Source of the DNA: Chitinophagaceae bacterium
GTDB taxonomy: Bacteria; Bacteroidota; Bacteroidia; Chitinophagales; Chitinophagaceae
Reading direction: 5' to 3'
DNA length: 64,000 nucleotides
Assembly (NCBI GenBank): GCA_016722465.1
Contig: JADKJC010000013.1
Coordinates: forward strand, 124,001-188,000
The translations under genes and the position numbers were made by a program. Positions 18,158 through 27,255 of the stretch are shown here, in pieces. The notes beneath the pieces were generated by a model, which was not told the origin of the DNA, made no database searches, and saw only the letters and a list, made by a program, of their open reading frames with translations. The stretch's first letter is position 1, and every line of letters begins with the position of its first letter.

Positions 18158-18907
18158 TTACCGAATCATCAGCTGCTTCACAATCCGCTTTCCTTTTTTA
18201 TTATCGATCAGTACAAAATAATTACCCGGCGGCAGGTTGGTTGGTATTCTTTCAGCAACATTGTTTAAATGTGTGAATTGGTAAGTGAATTGCTGATGAT
18301 AACCGAAAATTGAAATGTGGTACTTGCCTGCATCGGCCGCCTGCATCAACAGGTTTACATAATCACCAGTTGCAGGGTTAGGGAAAAGCTCCAGTTTTAT
18401 TTGCTGGTTGTTGGTTGCTGAAGTTGTAACGGGGGTGTTGATAAAAAGTGTATGATGAAATAACAGCCGGAAACGGTTGATGGTATCAGCAACGCCTGAA
18501 GCAAATGAATACCGCAGCGTATCATTTACAACTGGTATCATAATGTGCAGTTCCATATCTTCTAAAAAAAGATTGTTCACCGATCTTGTAACGATCTCAA
18601 ATTCATGTATAGTATGGTTCATGCGCCACAGTGTAATGGGGATTGTATCGTGGGTAGCCCGTTTTTCTATTGCCAGTATTGTGTTATTTCTCAGCACGGC
18701 TATATTCTCCAGTGGGTTGGTTATTTTTTTTGCATCATCCAGGTCAATGCTGTCGCTCCACATAGTATTGAATAAAATACCAGTACCATCCATAAGTATT
18801 CTTTCACCGGTTGGAGACTTGTCATACAGGTTTACCGAAATGCCCTGCAACTGGCTTTCAGCCGAAAGGCAGTTACATATCAACAGCAGGGTGATAGTTA
18901 TTTTCAT
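18158..18907 (-). CDS. Secreted protein with T9SS C-terminal sorting domain
   Basis: The 249-aa protein has a signal peptide (MKITITLLLICNCLSAESQ). An N-terminal domain of about 150 residues follows, of the kind seen at the front of Bacteroidota surface proteins (ISVNLYDKSPTGERILMDG). The type A sorting domain at residues 170-249 reads KLELFPNPATGDYVNLL ... LPPGNYFVLIDNKKGKRIVKQLMI. T9SS would place it at the cell surface. The function of the front domain is not known. Confidence 0.85.
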   Translation of the reverse strand: MKITITLLLICNCLSAESQLQGISVNLYDKSPTGERILMDGTGILFNTMWSDSIDLDDAKKITNPLENIAVLRNNTILAIEKRATHDTIPITLWRMNHTIHEFEIVTRSVNNLFLEDMELHIMIPVVNDTLRYSFASGVADTINRFRLLFHHTLFINTPVTTSATNNQQIKLELFPNPATGDYVNLLMQAADAGKYHISIFGYHQQFTYQFTHLNNVAERIPTNLPPGNYFVLIDNKKGKRIVKQLMIR

Positions 18908-19821
18908 AAGTAATCTTTTTTCATTCAGGGCAGATAATCTACAGGTGGTTTGGCGAATAGAAATATCATCTTCATGGGAAACAGGTTGAATAGTTTAGTA
19001 TTTTATACTTACTGTTATAAACGGAAGACTTGCATGCAGTAACACGGCCATTGATAATTTTTAAAGCATGTAAATATGTACATCAGCTGATGAAATTAGT
19101 TTACCCGTGATGTTTAAGCATCACGGGTAAAGTTGTTTCAATTGAGTGAAGTATCTGTTACATAACTATAAAAAAGAATTACATGATTCACATGTTTTGA
19201 AGATTTGTTTTTGGATTGTACGATAATATCATAAAACTGCAACCTGGTAATTAGGTAACAACTGCCCGGAATTGTGTAAGCGCATCTCTGATAGAAAATT
19301 CCAATTTGCATTTTCAAACCTGCATAAATACCAAATCAAATAAATAAACCAGGAACAATTGCACACGTCCACAACCTGGGTGCAATCATCTCTTATGAAC
19401 CCAATGCAATCGTTAGCTGCTCAATCTTTAAAAAAATACCGGCACGATTAAGCTGGTTTCAAATGATGCAGGAGCAGAACTTGCCGGTTCGGTCTATCCT
19501 TTTGATACATAACAGGTGCTGTTGGAGGGAACAGCATTACCACCATTGGAAAAAATGGAAATGAGCAGCATACTTTTGAGGGTATTGTGATACCTGCGCA
19601 TGCAAAATTTGTTGAAATTACTGGTGCGGTTCAAAATGCCTGCTGTAACTATTAAAAGCGGGTATGAATAAAAAAGGCTGTTGCTGATGATGCTCCAATT
19701 GCAGTGAAATGAGTTGTATGCAACTGCTCTATTCCAAAAATGAATAAGCATGCTTTCAATACAAACTCCCCGTTTAATTAAACGGGGAGTTTTATTTTCT
19801 GATTGAAGTTCATTCAAATAA
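18908..19821. other. Gene-poor stretch with hairpins and a possible gene remnant
   Basis: More than 900 bp without an intact gene. A perfect 13-bp stem (TTTACCCGTGATG/CATCACGGGTAAA) is at 19100-19131 although no gene ends next to it. Short plus-strand frames with protein-like sequence are at about 19395-19655 (ALVSNDAGAELAGSVYPF, then in another frame GAVGGNSITTIGKNGNEQ), which suggests a small decayed or frameshifted gene. The terminator of the SYLF gene is at 19763-19792. Confidence 0.45.
19763..19792 (-). terminator. Terminator after the SYLF gene
   Basis: AAACTCCCCGTTT and AAACGGGGAGTTT form a perfect 13-bp stem with an AATT loop, 30 nt past the stop of the minus-strand gene at 19822. 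It could act in both directions. Confidence 0.75.
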
Positions 19822-20373
19822 TCATTTGAAAGCAGTATAAGTAAATTTCTGCCCGCCAACAGATGCTTCCAGCATCAGGCCGCCCCGTTCTTCTGTAAAC
19901 ACCAGTACTCCGTCGCTGTATTTTGCAGTGGCAGCGGCTCCTTTTTTTGCAGCTACTGCTGAAACCTGGGCACTGAATTCAAATTTATTATCCTTAAAAC
20001 GGTCCAGCGATTCTTTGTTTTCAAAGAAGATAACTTCCCTGTACGATTGCCCGCCTGCCTGTGCACCAACAGTTACCTGTACCATTTTACCCTTTCCAAT
20101 TGCTTTTCCTTTTTCATACACCGTGCCCTTACCGCCGGCACCGCCAACGATTAATCCGCCCTTGCCAATATTGGGGAATAGTACATAGCCATAAGAGTCT
20201 CTAAAAAGATTGGCCATAGATTCATCCGCTTTTATAAAAGCTGTTTTTGCTGCTTTACTCTCCGTCACCATTTTGCTTTTTGAATCCTTTTGTGCATTCA
20301 ATGCTACCGGAAGGCAAAGTGCAGTTACTGTCAATGCAACCATTGCCAGTTTAATAATGCTTTTCTTTTTCAT
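19822..20373 (-). CDS. Exported SYLF (Ysc84-like) lipid-binding domain protein
   Basis: I use the ATG at 20373, which gives a standard signal peptide (MKKKSIIKLAMVALTVTALCLP...NAQ). The 183-aa product then shows the SYLF core: a helix with AAKTAFIKADESMANLF, YGYVLFPNIGKGGLIVGGAGGKGTV and, near the end, AYVFTEERGG-like GVLVFTEERGGLMLEAS. SYLF domains bind phosphoinositides in eukaryotes, and in bacteria the exported forms are envelope proteins of unclear role. It is followed by a strong terminator. Confidence 0.88.
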   Translation of the reverse strand: MKKKSIIKLAMVALTVTALCLPVALNAQKDSKSKMVTESKAAKTAFIKADESMANLFRDSYGYVLFPNIGKGGLIVGGAGGKGTVYEKGKAIGKGKMVQVTVGAQAGGQSYREVIFFENKESLDRFKDNKFEFSAQVSAVAAKKGAAATAKYSDGVLVFTEERGGLMLEASVGGQKFTYTAFK

Positions 20374-20460
20374 AAATTGGTTTTTATTATTGTTTATATT
20401 TTTTACAGAGGATACCGCTGCGGTACACAACGTGTCCACAGCATTGACTGATCAGCGGTT

Positions 20461-20646
20461 TTATGTGTGCAGGTTTGATAAGCTGCCCCACACTCCAAAA
20501 ACTTTCAGCAGCCAGATGACCACTACAATTACAACTACTGCATTCAGCAGGTTCTTGATGGTGCTTTGCATGGGGATGTACTTATTGATCAGCCATAGTA
20601 CGACGCCTACAGCTATCAGTACAAGAACAATGGTTAGGATGGGCAT
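20461..20646 (-). CDS. Small two-helix membrane protein (Thivi_2564 family-like)
   Basis: The ATG at 20646 gives a 61-aa protein (MPILTIVLVLIAVGVVLWLI, then a loop with PMQSTIKNLLNAVV and a second hydrophobic helix). This pattern is that of the short Thivi_2564 family of membrane proteins. It lies just upstream of the SYLF gene on the same strand. The longer upstream frame lacks protein-like sequence. Confidence 0.75.
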   Translation of the reverse strand: MPILTIVLVLIAVGVVLWLINKYIPMQSTIKNLLNAVVVIVVVIWLLKVFGVWGSLSNLHT

Positions 20647-20968
20647 AATGGGAAAATTAAAAATTAAGTAATGAATAAGTTTAGTAGTGTAAGAATCATT
20701 AACCGTACCAATCAATTTCCGTCATCTGAAATAACAGTGTAGCATATCAATTGGTACGCTGTTTTTTCTCTAACCAGTTTTATTGTTGATAATATTCCCC
20801 AAGTTGACCCTAAACATTGATTGACATACTCACCAGGCAGTAATAGAGAAACCAAAACAACGGCCTGACGGTCTTTTGCAGCAGCTAATTATTTATGGCA
20901 GGTTTTTAGGTGTATAAGCAGCACTGGATTTACATTGTTTATCCAATTGATCTGTTAACGATACTTCT

Positions 20969-21739
20969 ATGCCATCATCAGCACCATTTTCAAAAACATT
21001 GTTTTACATATCAGACCAGGCATTTTTTTTGCGATCCTTCTTCCGCAATCTTTTCAGGAGAGGATTTGAATGGGATGAATTGTTCCATCAGCTCTACGTG
21101 ATCGGTTATAAGTCCATCGGCATTGTAACCCTCACCGGTTTTATTTTAGGTATTGTACTCACACTGCAGTCGATGCCAACCATGAAGGAGTTTGGTGCAG
21201 AAAGTTTTATTCCCGGCATGGTATCGGTTTCTATCATTCGTGAAATTGGCCCTGTGATTATTGCATTGATCTGTGCAGGTAAAATCGCTTCCAGCATTGG
21301 TGCTGAGCTGGGGAGTATGAATGTAACAGAACAGATAGATGCGATGGAAGTATCCGGTGCCAACCCCATACAGTTTTTAGTAGTTACCCGTATCCTCGCC
21401 TGCACCATCATGATTCCGTTGCTGACCATTTTTGCAGATGGCATGGCGTTGTTGGGTGGCTTTGTAGCCAGTAGCATGAACAATGGCACCAGCATGCAGC
21501 TTTTTTTTACCAAGGCATTGACTATACTGGATTTTAGTGATGTGCTGCCATCTATTATCAAAACTGTTTTCTTTGGATTTACCATCGGTTTTGTTGGTTG
21601 CTTTAAAGGTTTTGCTGCCAACGGTGGCACGGCCAGTGTGGGTACTGCAGCCAATTCAGCGGTGGTAACCGCCTCCATCTGGATCATTATCATTGATGGC
21701 ATTGTAGTACAGGTTAGCAATTCACTTTTATATTCCTGA
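20969..21739 (+). CDS. mlaE: MlaE-family ABC transporter permease
   Basis: The 256-aa membrane protein has the MlaE/YrbE layout: a short N-terminal amphipathic region, then five or so hydrophobic segments with TGFILGIVLTLQ, SVSIIREIGPVIIALICAGK and the conserved SIGAELGSMNVTEQIDAMEV. It is the inner-membrane permease of an Mla-type phospholipid transporter that helps maintain outer-membrane lipid asymmetry. It is followed 7 nt later by the ATPase and then by the MCE protein, all on the plus strand. MlaB and MlaC are not in the window. Confidence 0.92.
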   Translation: MPSSAPFSKTLFYISDQAFFLRSFFRNLFRRGFEWDELFHQLYVIGYKSIGIVTLTGFILGIVLTLQSMPTMKEFGAESFIPGMVSVSIIREIGPVIIALICAGKIASSIGAELGSMNVTEQIDAMEVSGANPIQFLVVTRILACTIMIPLLTIFADGMALLGGFVASSMNNGTSMQLFFTKALTILDFSDVLPSIIKTVFFGFTIGFVGCFKGFAANGGTASVGTAANSAVVTASIWIIIIDGIVVQVSNSLLYS

Positions 21740-21746
21740 ATAAAAT

Positions 21747-22481
21747 ATGGAAACAGCGATCGTTATTGAAATAACAGGATTGAAAAAAAAATTTGGTGAT
21801 AAGGAAGTGCTTACCGGCATGAGCCTGCTATTGAATAAAGGAGAAAATGTTGTTGTGATTGGAAAATCCGGAAGTGGCAAATCGGTTGCCATTAAATGCA
21901 TTGCAGGATTGCTGACACAGGATGAAGGATCAATAAAAGTATTTGGGGAAGAAGTGAAAGATATGAACGAGGAACAGTTAAAAGCCATGCGGCACCGCAT
22001 TGGTTTTTTATTCCAGGGAGCGGCCTTGTATGATTCCATGACGGTGAGAGAAAATTTATCCTTCCCTTTAAAAAGAATACTGAAAATAAAAGACAAGGCA
22101 GAAATAGAAAGCCGCAGTATAGAAGTACTGCAGGCGGTAGGACTGGAAGATGCCATTGATAAAATGCCGGCAGACCTGAGTGGCGGCATGCGGAAACGCA
22201 TGGGCCTTGCCCGAACGCTGATACTGAAACCGGAAATTATTTTATATGACGAACCAACAACAGGGCTGGATACGATTACATCAAAAGAGATCAGCAGGCT
22301 GGTGCTGGACATGCAGGAGCGTTATCAGACTTCTTCTGTAATTATCACACACGATATGCCCTGTGCAAAGATCACTGCTGATAAAGTGATGGTGCTGAAC
22401 GAAGGCAAATGCCAGGCAGAAGGTACTTATGAGGAACTGGAAAATTCCAGCGATCCTTTTATACAATCATTCTTTAAATAA
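21747..22481 (+). CDS. mlaF: MlaF-type ABC transporter ATP-binding protein
   Basis: The 244-aa ATPase has Walker A GKSGSGKS, a Q-loop in FLFQGAALYDSMTVREN, the signature LSGGMRKRMGLARTL, Walker B IILYDEPTTGLD and an H-loop in SVIITHDM. The FQGAALYDSM segment is characteristic of MlaF. It powers lipid movement by the MlaE permease. The gene lies 7 nt after mlaE and 5 nt before the MCE-domain gene. Confidence 0.93.
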   Translation: METAIVIEITGLKKKFGDKEVLTGMSLLLNKGENVVVIGKSGSGKSVAIKCIAGLLTQDEGSIKVFGEEVKDMNEEQLKAMRHRIGFLFQGAALYDSMTVRENLSFPLKRILKIKDKAEIESRSIEVLQAVGLEDAIDKMPADLSGGMRKRMGLARTLILKPEIILYDEPTTGLDTITSKEISRLVLDMQERYQTSSVIITHDMPCAKITADKVMVLNEGKCQAEGTYEELENSSDPFIQSFFK

Positions 22482-22486
22482 TCAGT

Positions 22487-23236
22487 ATGAATATTTCAGC
22501 TACACAAAAAACCAAAACAGGGCTCTTTGTATTGTTTGCATTATTACTCTTGCTGGGGCTCATTTTGGTGATCAGCAACCAGAAGCGTTTATTCTCTAAT
22601 ACTTTCCTGGCCTATGTGGAGTTTAATAATATCGGTGGCACCCAGGAAGGTAATTTTGTGCGTTTTGCAGGCATCAATATCGGTACGGTGGAGAGCATCA
22701 ATATCATAAACGATACCACGGTAAGGCTGGGCCTGAGCATTGAAAAAAAGTTACAGCGTTATATCAAGTCAGATGCGGTGGCCAATATTGGCAGTGATGG
22801 ATTGATGGGGGATAAGCTCATCCTCATTTCTCCTGGTAATGAGGGTTCCCTGCCCATTAAAAGCGGCGGCCTGTTACGCAGCACCAATCCCATCAATTTA
22901 GATAAGGTGCTTAACAAACTATCCAGGATCACCGACAATATCATTGTAGTTACAGACGGACTGGCAACAGTGATGGACAAAATCAATAGTGGTAAAGGCA
23001 GCATCGGCCGCCTGCTGGCCGATGAGAAACTGGCTAATCAAATGGAAAGCACCATTGCAACAGCCCAGGCAACTGCTAAGTCGATCAAAAAAACAGCCAG
23101 CTCAGCGAATGAAAGTCTGGAAGCTGCAAAAAGTAGTTTTTTACTGAGGGGTTATTTTAAGAGAAAAGAAAAAAAGCGCATTAAGGACTCTACGGAAAAG
23201 GCCAACAAAATGGCTGAGCCTGTAAAGAAAGAATAA
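22487..23236 (+). CDS. mlaD: MlaD-type MCE-domain substrate-binding protein
   Basis: The 249-aa protein has one N-terminal transmembrane helix (GLFVLFALLLLLGLILVIS), then an MCE domain (AYVEFNNIGGTQEGNFVRFAGINIGTVESI, ending IGSDGLMGDKLILISPG). A helical region with polar and basic C-terminus (RKEKKRIKDSTEKANK) follows. MlaD rings bind lipids in the periplasm next to MlaE. The C-terminal tail is longer than in short MlaD proteins but usual for Bacteroidota. Confidence 0.9.
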   Translation: MNISATQKTKTGLFVLFALLLLLGLILVISNQKRLFSNTFLAYVEFNNIGGTQEGNFVRFAGINIGTVESINIINDTTVRLGLSIEKKLQRYIKSDAVANIGSDGLMGDKLILISPGNEGSLPIKSGGLLRSTNPINLDKVLNKLSRITDNIIVVTDGLATVMDKINSGKGSIGRLLADEKLANQMESTIATAQATAKSIKKTASSANESLEAAKSSFLLRGYFKRKEKKRIKDSTEKANKMAEPVKKE

Positions 23237-23362
23237 GGTTGCTATTCAATTGACCGAAGTTGTTATAAGCATTTAGTATGGCAAATGGCAGCCTGCTGAA
23301 TAAAGAAATTTGCTTACTGGCTGCCGGATGGCAATGAAAAACACGGTGAAGGCCCCATCCAT

Positions 23363-23380
23363 CCTCCCCAAAAGGGGAGG
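23363..23380. repeat. Short GC-rich palindrome (CCTCCCC-AAAA-GGGGAGG)
   Basis: A perfect 7-bp stem between mlaD and prfB. Similar CTCCCC/GGGGAG hairpins are at 16024, 27158 and 41364, and related ends bound the insertion in miaB. I read it as a member of a dispersed palindromic repeat family. It has no T-run, so it is not a clear terminator. Confidence 0.5.
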
Positions 23381-23515
23381 TGAAAAAAGCAAGGCTTCTG
23401 TGCCGGATTTGTAATGGACAGCCGGAACTGCAGCTCAGCAATGAAACTGCCGCTGCCAGCCCCATCATCAAATCTTCAAATCATCAAATCCCCCAATTCC
23501 CTTACTTTTGCACCC

Positions 23516-24611
23516 ATGACAACTGAGCAATTAAAAACTATAAGAGACCGTGTACTCGTCTTGAGGAGGTTTCTTTGACGTCGCTAACCGACAAAATAAA
23601 ATCGCAGAATCCAAGCAACTTTCTCTGAGCCCCGGCTTTTGGGACGATAATGCCCGTGCCACTTCCATTTTAAAAGAGATCAAGAACAACGAGTATTGGG
23701 TTAACCTTTTCGACAGTACCGAAACGGCGGTAGAAGACTATGCCGTGCTCTTTGAGTTCTGGAAAGCAGGAGATGCTACCGAAGAAGAAACCAAAGAGGC
23801 TTACGACAAAGCCCAGCAAATGGTGGAAGATGCAGAATTTAAAAGCACCCTCAACCAGCCCGAGGATGAATTGCCTGCAGTGCTGCAGATCAATTCCGGG
23901 GCAGGCGGCACCGAAAGCCAGGACTGGGCACAGATCCTCAGCCGCATGTACCGTATGTATGGTGAAAAGCAGGGCTGGACTATCAAAGAGCTCGATTGGC
24001 AGGATGGTGACGGAGCAGGTATTAAAACCTGTACGTTTGAATTTGATGGCCCCTTTGCTTACGGCTTTCTCAAAGCCGAAAGTGGTGTTCACCGCCTTGT
24101 TCGTATTTCTCCTTTTGACAGTAATGCAAGGAGGCATACCTCTTTTGCAAGTATTTATGTGTATCCATTGGTAGATGATACCATTACGATTGACATCAAC
24201 CCTGCAGATATAAAAATGGATACCTCCCGAAGTGGTGGTGCCGGCGGTCAGAATGTAAACAAGGTGGAAACCAAAGTACAGTTAACGCATATCCCAACAA
24301 GCATTGTAGTAGTTTGCCAGCAGGACAGGAGCCAACTCGGCAACCGGGAGCTGGCCATGCAGATGCTGAAGAGCCGCCTGTATGAAATAGAAATTCAAAA
24401 GCGCAATGAGCTGAGGGATGCTACCAACAGCAAGAAGAAAAAGATAGAGTGGGGCAGCCAGATACGGAGTTATGTATTCCACCCTTATAAAATGATCAAG
24501 GACCACCGTACCGATTATGAAGTGGGTAATGTGGGCCCTGTGATGGATGGGGAGCTGGATGGATTTATTAAGGCGTACCTGATGAGTGAGAAGGAGACGG
24601 AAGCGAAGTAA
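23516..24611 (+). CDS. prfB: Peptide chain release factor 2, with programmed +1 frameshift
   Basis: Translation starts at the ATG at 23516, reads 20 codons and meets an in-frame TGA at 23576-23578 inside CTTTGAC. AGGAGG (23564-23569) lies just upstream, so this is the classical RF2 autoregulatory frameshift site. After the shift the protein is 364 aa. It has the RF2 specificity motif SPF ([15 protein letters not shown]) and the catalytic GGQ in [11 protein letters not shown]. It ends translation at UGA and UAA. When RF2 is scarce the ribosome shifts and makes more. A simple ORF caller misses the first 76 residues. Confidence 0.95.
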
Positions 24612-24921
24612 GTAGTAAGTAAGGTGGAGGTGGCAGTTTGCAGTTTTAATAAACCTTGTATGGCCACTTTGTGTTGGCGAGGGTTATTACTGCGATAGTG
24701 TTTCTTCAATCTGTGTATATCTGTGAAATCTGTAGCAAAATTCATTTGTGTTCATTTGTGTTCATTTGTGAAATCTGTGGCAAAATTAATTCGTGTTCAA
24801 TTGTGTAATTAGTGGTAAAAATTTATTTACCAGCTACGGAATTTATACCCGGCATCGTTGTGTCACTCACTTGTACCACATACCTTTGTTCATCTTTTTT
24901 ATAACTATAAAATAAGCTGCC
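24612..24921. other. Intergenic stretch with tandem-like repeats and the pruA promoter
   Basis: About 310 bp. Between 24715 and 24810 there are degenerate direct repeats built from TGTGAAATCTGTGGCAAAATT and ATTTGTGTTC units. The pruA promoter is at 24858-24888. I see no gene. Confidence 0.5.
24858..24888 (+). promoter_or_regulatory. Bacteroidota-type promoter of pruA
   Basis: TTG at 24858-24860 and TACCTTTG at 24881-24888 are 20 bp apart, close to the Bacteroidota -33/-7 consensus (TTTG-N19-TAnnTTTG). The pruA ATG is at 24922. Confidence 0.6.
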
Positions 24922-26555
24922 ATGCAATTCGGAGATTTTTATTACCCCATCCCGGCCAATGAGCCAGTATTGAGTTATGCACCCGGAAGTACAGAAAAGA
25001 AAAAATTAAAAGAAGTACTGGCCGAATTAAAAAGCCAAACGATTGATGTACCCATGTATATTGGTGCAGAAGAAGTGAGGACCGATAAAAAAGTAGCCAT
25101 ACATCCACCACATGAACGCAATCATGTGCTGGGGTATTTCAGTGCCGGCGAAGCAAAGCATGTAACCAAAGCCATCAATGCAGCCTTAAAGGCAAAAGAC
25201 AAATGGGCCAATATGAGCTGGGAGAACAGGGCCAACATATTTTTAAAAGCCGCTGATCTTATTGCTGCCAAATACCGTCCTTACATAAATGGCACCACCA
25301 TGCTGGGACAAAGCAAAAACTGCTACCAGGCAGAGATCGATTCTGCCTGCGAACTCATCGACTTCCTCCGCTTTAATGTTCATTTTTTAAGTGATATATA
25401 CAGGCAGCAGCCAATCAGCAGTCCAGGCGTAAACAACCGGCTGGAATACCGCCCGCTGGAAGGATTTGTATTTGCATTAACGCCATTTAATTTTACTGCC
25501 ATTGGTGGCAACCTGCCTACAAGTGCTGCCATGTGCGGCAACGTAGTGATCTGGAAATGCGCCAACACACAGGTGTACAGTGCACAGATGTTCATGCGTA
25601 TCTTAAAAGAAGCTGGGTTACCCGATGGCGTTATCAACTTTGTTTTTATTGATGGCCCAACCATTGGCGATATTGTTTTCAATCATCCTGATTTTGCAGG
25701 CATACACTTTACCGGAAGTACCGGTGTGTTCAATAAAATGTGGGAAACCATCGGTAAAAATATGGGCATGTATAAATCTTATCCCCGCATTGTTGGAGAA
25801 ACAGGTGGAAAGGATTTTGTGATTGCACACAAGAGTGCTGACCCGGATGTGGTAGTGGCAGCGCTGGCCCGTGGTGCATTTGAATACCAGGGGCAAAAAT
25901 GCAGTGCGGCTTCAAGGGCATATATTCCTCCAACCTGGCAGCTGAAATAAGAAAAAAATTAGTGGCTGAAGTAAAGAGTATGAAGATGGGAAGCGTAGAA
26001 GACTTTACCAATTTTGTGAACGCAGTGATTGATGAAAAGAGTTTTGATAAACTGGAAGCTTACATTAAAGGTTCAAGGAAAAAAGATGCGAAAGCAAAAG
26101 TATGGGTAGGAGGTAAGTGTGATAAAACGGAAGGGTACTTTATAGAACCAACAGTTATAGAAGCACTCGACCCTAATTACGTTACAATGTGTGAGGAGTT
26201 GTTTGGCCCCGTACTCACGGTATATGTGTATGATGAAAATAAATTTGATGATGCATTGAAACTGGTGGATAATACTTCGCCATATGCATTAACCGGTGCG
26301 GTGATCGCAAGAGACCGTTATGCACTCGAACAGGCTACCAATAAACTTCGCAACAGTGCCGGTAATTTTTACATTAATGATAAACCAACCGGCGCCGTGG
26401 TAGGGCAACAACCATTCGGTGGCGCCAGGGCTAGCGGCACCAATGATAAAGCCGGTTCTCTGCTGAATCTTTATCGTTGGTTAAGCGCCAGAACGATCAA
26501 AGAAACATTTGTTCCTGTTACGGATTACAGGTACCCGTTTTTAGGAGAAGAATAA
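24922..26555 (+). CDS. pruA: L-glutamate gamma-semialdehyde dehydrogenase, apparently frameshifted
   Basis: Two overlapping frames (24922-25950 and 25899-26555) join into one 544-aa protein, the usual PruA length, if one base is added near 25926-25931. The protein then reads CSAASRAYIPSNLAAEIRKK. The catalytic Cys is in GQKCSAASRAY and the general-base Glu in VGETGGKDF, with NAD-binding FTGSTGVFN. The enzyme oxidises glutamate semialdehyde from proline to glutamate in the cytosol. The break lies only a few residues after the active-site Cys, so the unshifted protein would be dead. A consensus deletion is more likely than real loss. A promoter is at 24858 and a terminator follows at 26563. Confidence 0.9.
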
Positions 26556-26562
26556 AATTTAG

Positions 26563-26601
26563 CAAAGAAGTCAACTTTCAAAAAGTTGACTTCTTTGTTT
26601 T
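26563..26601 (+). terminator. Terminator of pruA
   Basis: CAAAGAAGTCAACTTT and AAAGTTGACTTCTTTG form a perfect 16-bp stem with a 3-nt loop, followed by TTTT, 8 nt after the pruA stop. Confidence 0.85.
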
Positions 26602-26636
26602 AGAAAGGAATAAATTCGCATAACAAATTCATTGCT

Positions 26637-27146
26637 TTGACAATTATTTTAGATAAACAACAGTTGCAGCTCACCATTCTCCGCCTGGCTCACCAGCTGG
26701 CAGAGAACCATGTTGACTTAAACGACATAGTTTTTATTGGCCTGCAGCCAAGGGGAGTACCGGTAAGTAAACTGGTAGTGGAAAATATCCAGCAACTTTT
26801 CCCCAATGAAAAAGTAAAGTATGGGGTACTTGACATTACTTTTTACAGGGATGATGTGAGGAGTGAACTGCACAAAGCCAATACAACGGATATCCCGTTT
26901 TCTGTGGAAGGCAAACACGTGGTACTGATTGATGATGTATTGTACACCGGCCGCACCATCAGGGCGGCACTGGATGCCCTGCAGGATTTTGGCCGCCCGA
27001 AAAAAGTGGAACTCTGTGTACTGGTTGACCGGCGGTTTAACCGGGAACTGCCCATTCAACCGGATTATTTTGGCAAAGCCATCGATACCCTGGGCTCACA
27101 AAAAGTGAAAGTGGAATGGGATAAAGAAGAAGTGATTTTGTATTGA
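26637..27146 (+). CDS. pyrR: Bifunctional pyr regulator / uracil phosphoribosyltransferase
   Basis: The 169-aa protein has the PRPP-binding motif VVLIDDVLYTGRTIRAALD and the PyrR-type GLQPRGVPVSKLV near the N-terminus. RRFNRELPIQPDYFGK near the end is typical of PyrR. It starts with TTG at 26637, as no better start is seen. In Firmicutes PyrR binds pyr mRNA. In Bacteroidota it may act mainly as an enzyme. pyrB follows 109 nt later, which supports pyrimidine regulation. I saw no clear pyr attenuator. Confidence 0.9.
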   Translation: MTIILDKQQLQLTILRLAHQLAENHVDLNDIVFIGLQPRGVPVSKLVVENIQQLFPNEKVKYGVLDITFYRDDVRSELHKANTTDIPFSVEGKHVVLIDDVLYTGRTIRAALDALQDFGRPKKVELCVLVDRRFNRELPIQPDYFGKAIDTLGSQKVKVEWDKEEVILY

Positions 27147-27157
27147 CCTCACCCCGC

Positions 27158-27173
27158 CTCTCCTGAAGGAGAG
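27158..27173. repeat. Short palindrome of the dispersed GC-rich family
   Basis: CTCTCC and GGAGAG flank TGAA between pyrR and pyrB, inside a CACCCCGCCTCTCC context seen in the other hairpins. The stem is 6 bp and lacks a T-run. Confidence 0.4.
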
Positions 27174-27240
27174 TGGCCGACGCTTTTTAATTTAGGCAGT
27201 ACAATTTTTTCAATTGCATACAAAAATGAATTTTTAACCA

Positions 27241-27248
27241 TAGCTTTG
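27241..27248 (+). promoter_or_regulatory. Possible -7 element for pyrB
   Basis: TAGCTTTG fits TAnnTTTG and lies 7 nt before the pyrB ATG at 27256. A TTG is 24 bp upstream, a little too far, so the call is tentative. Confidence 0.3.
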
Positions 27249-27255
27249 ATTTTTA

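Noticed and set aside
19494..19859. 121-codon minus-strand frame downstream of the SYLF gene
   Set aside because: It starts inside the SYLF gene and runs through its terminator.
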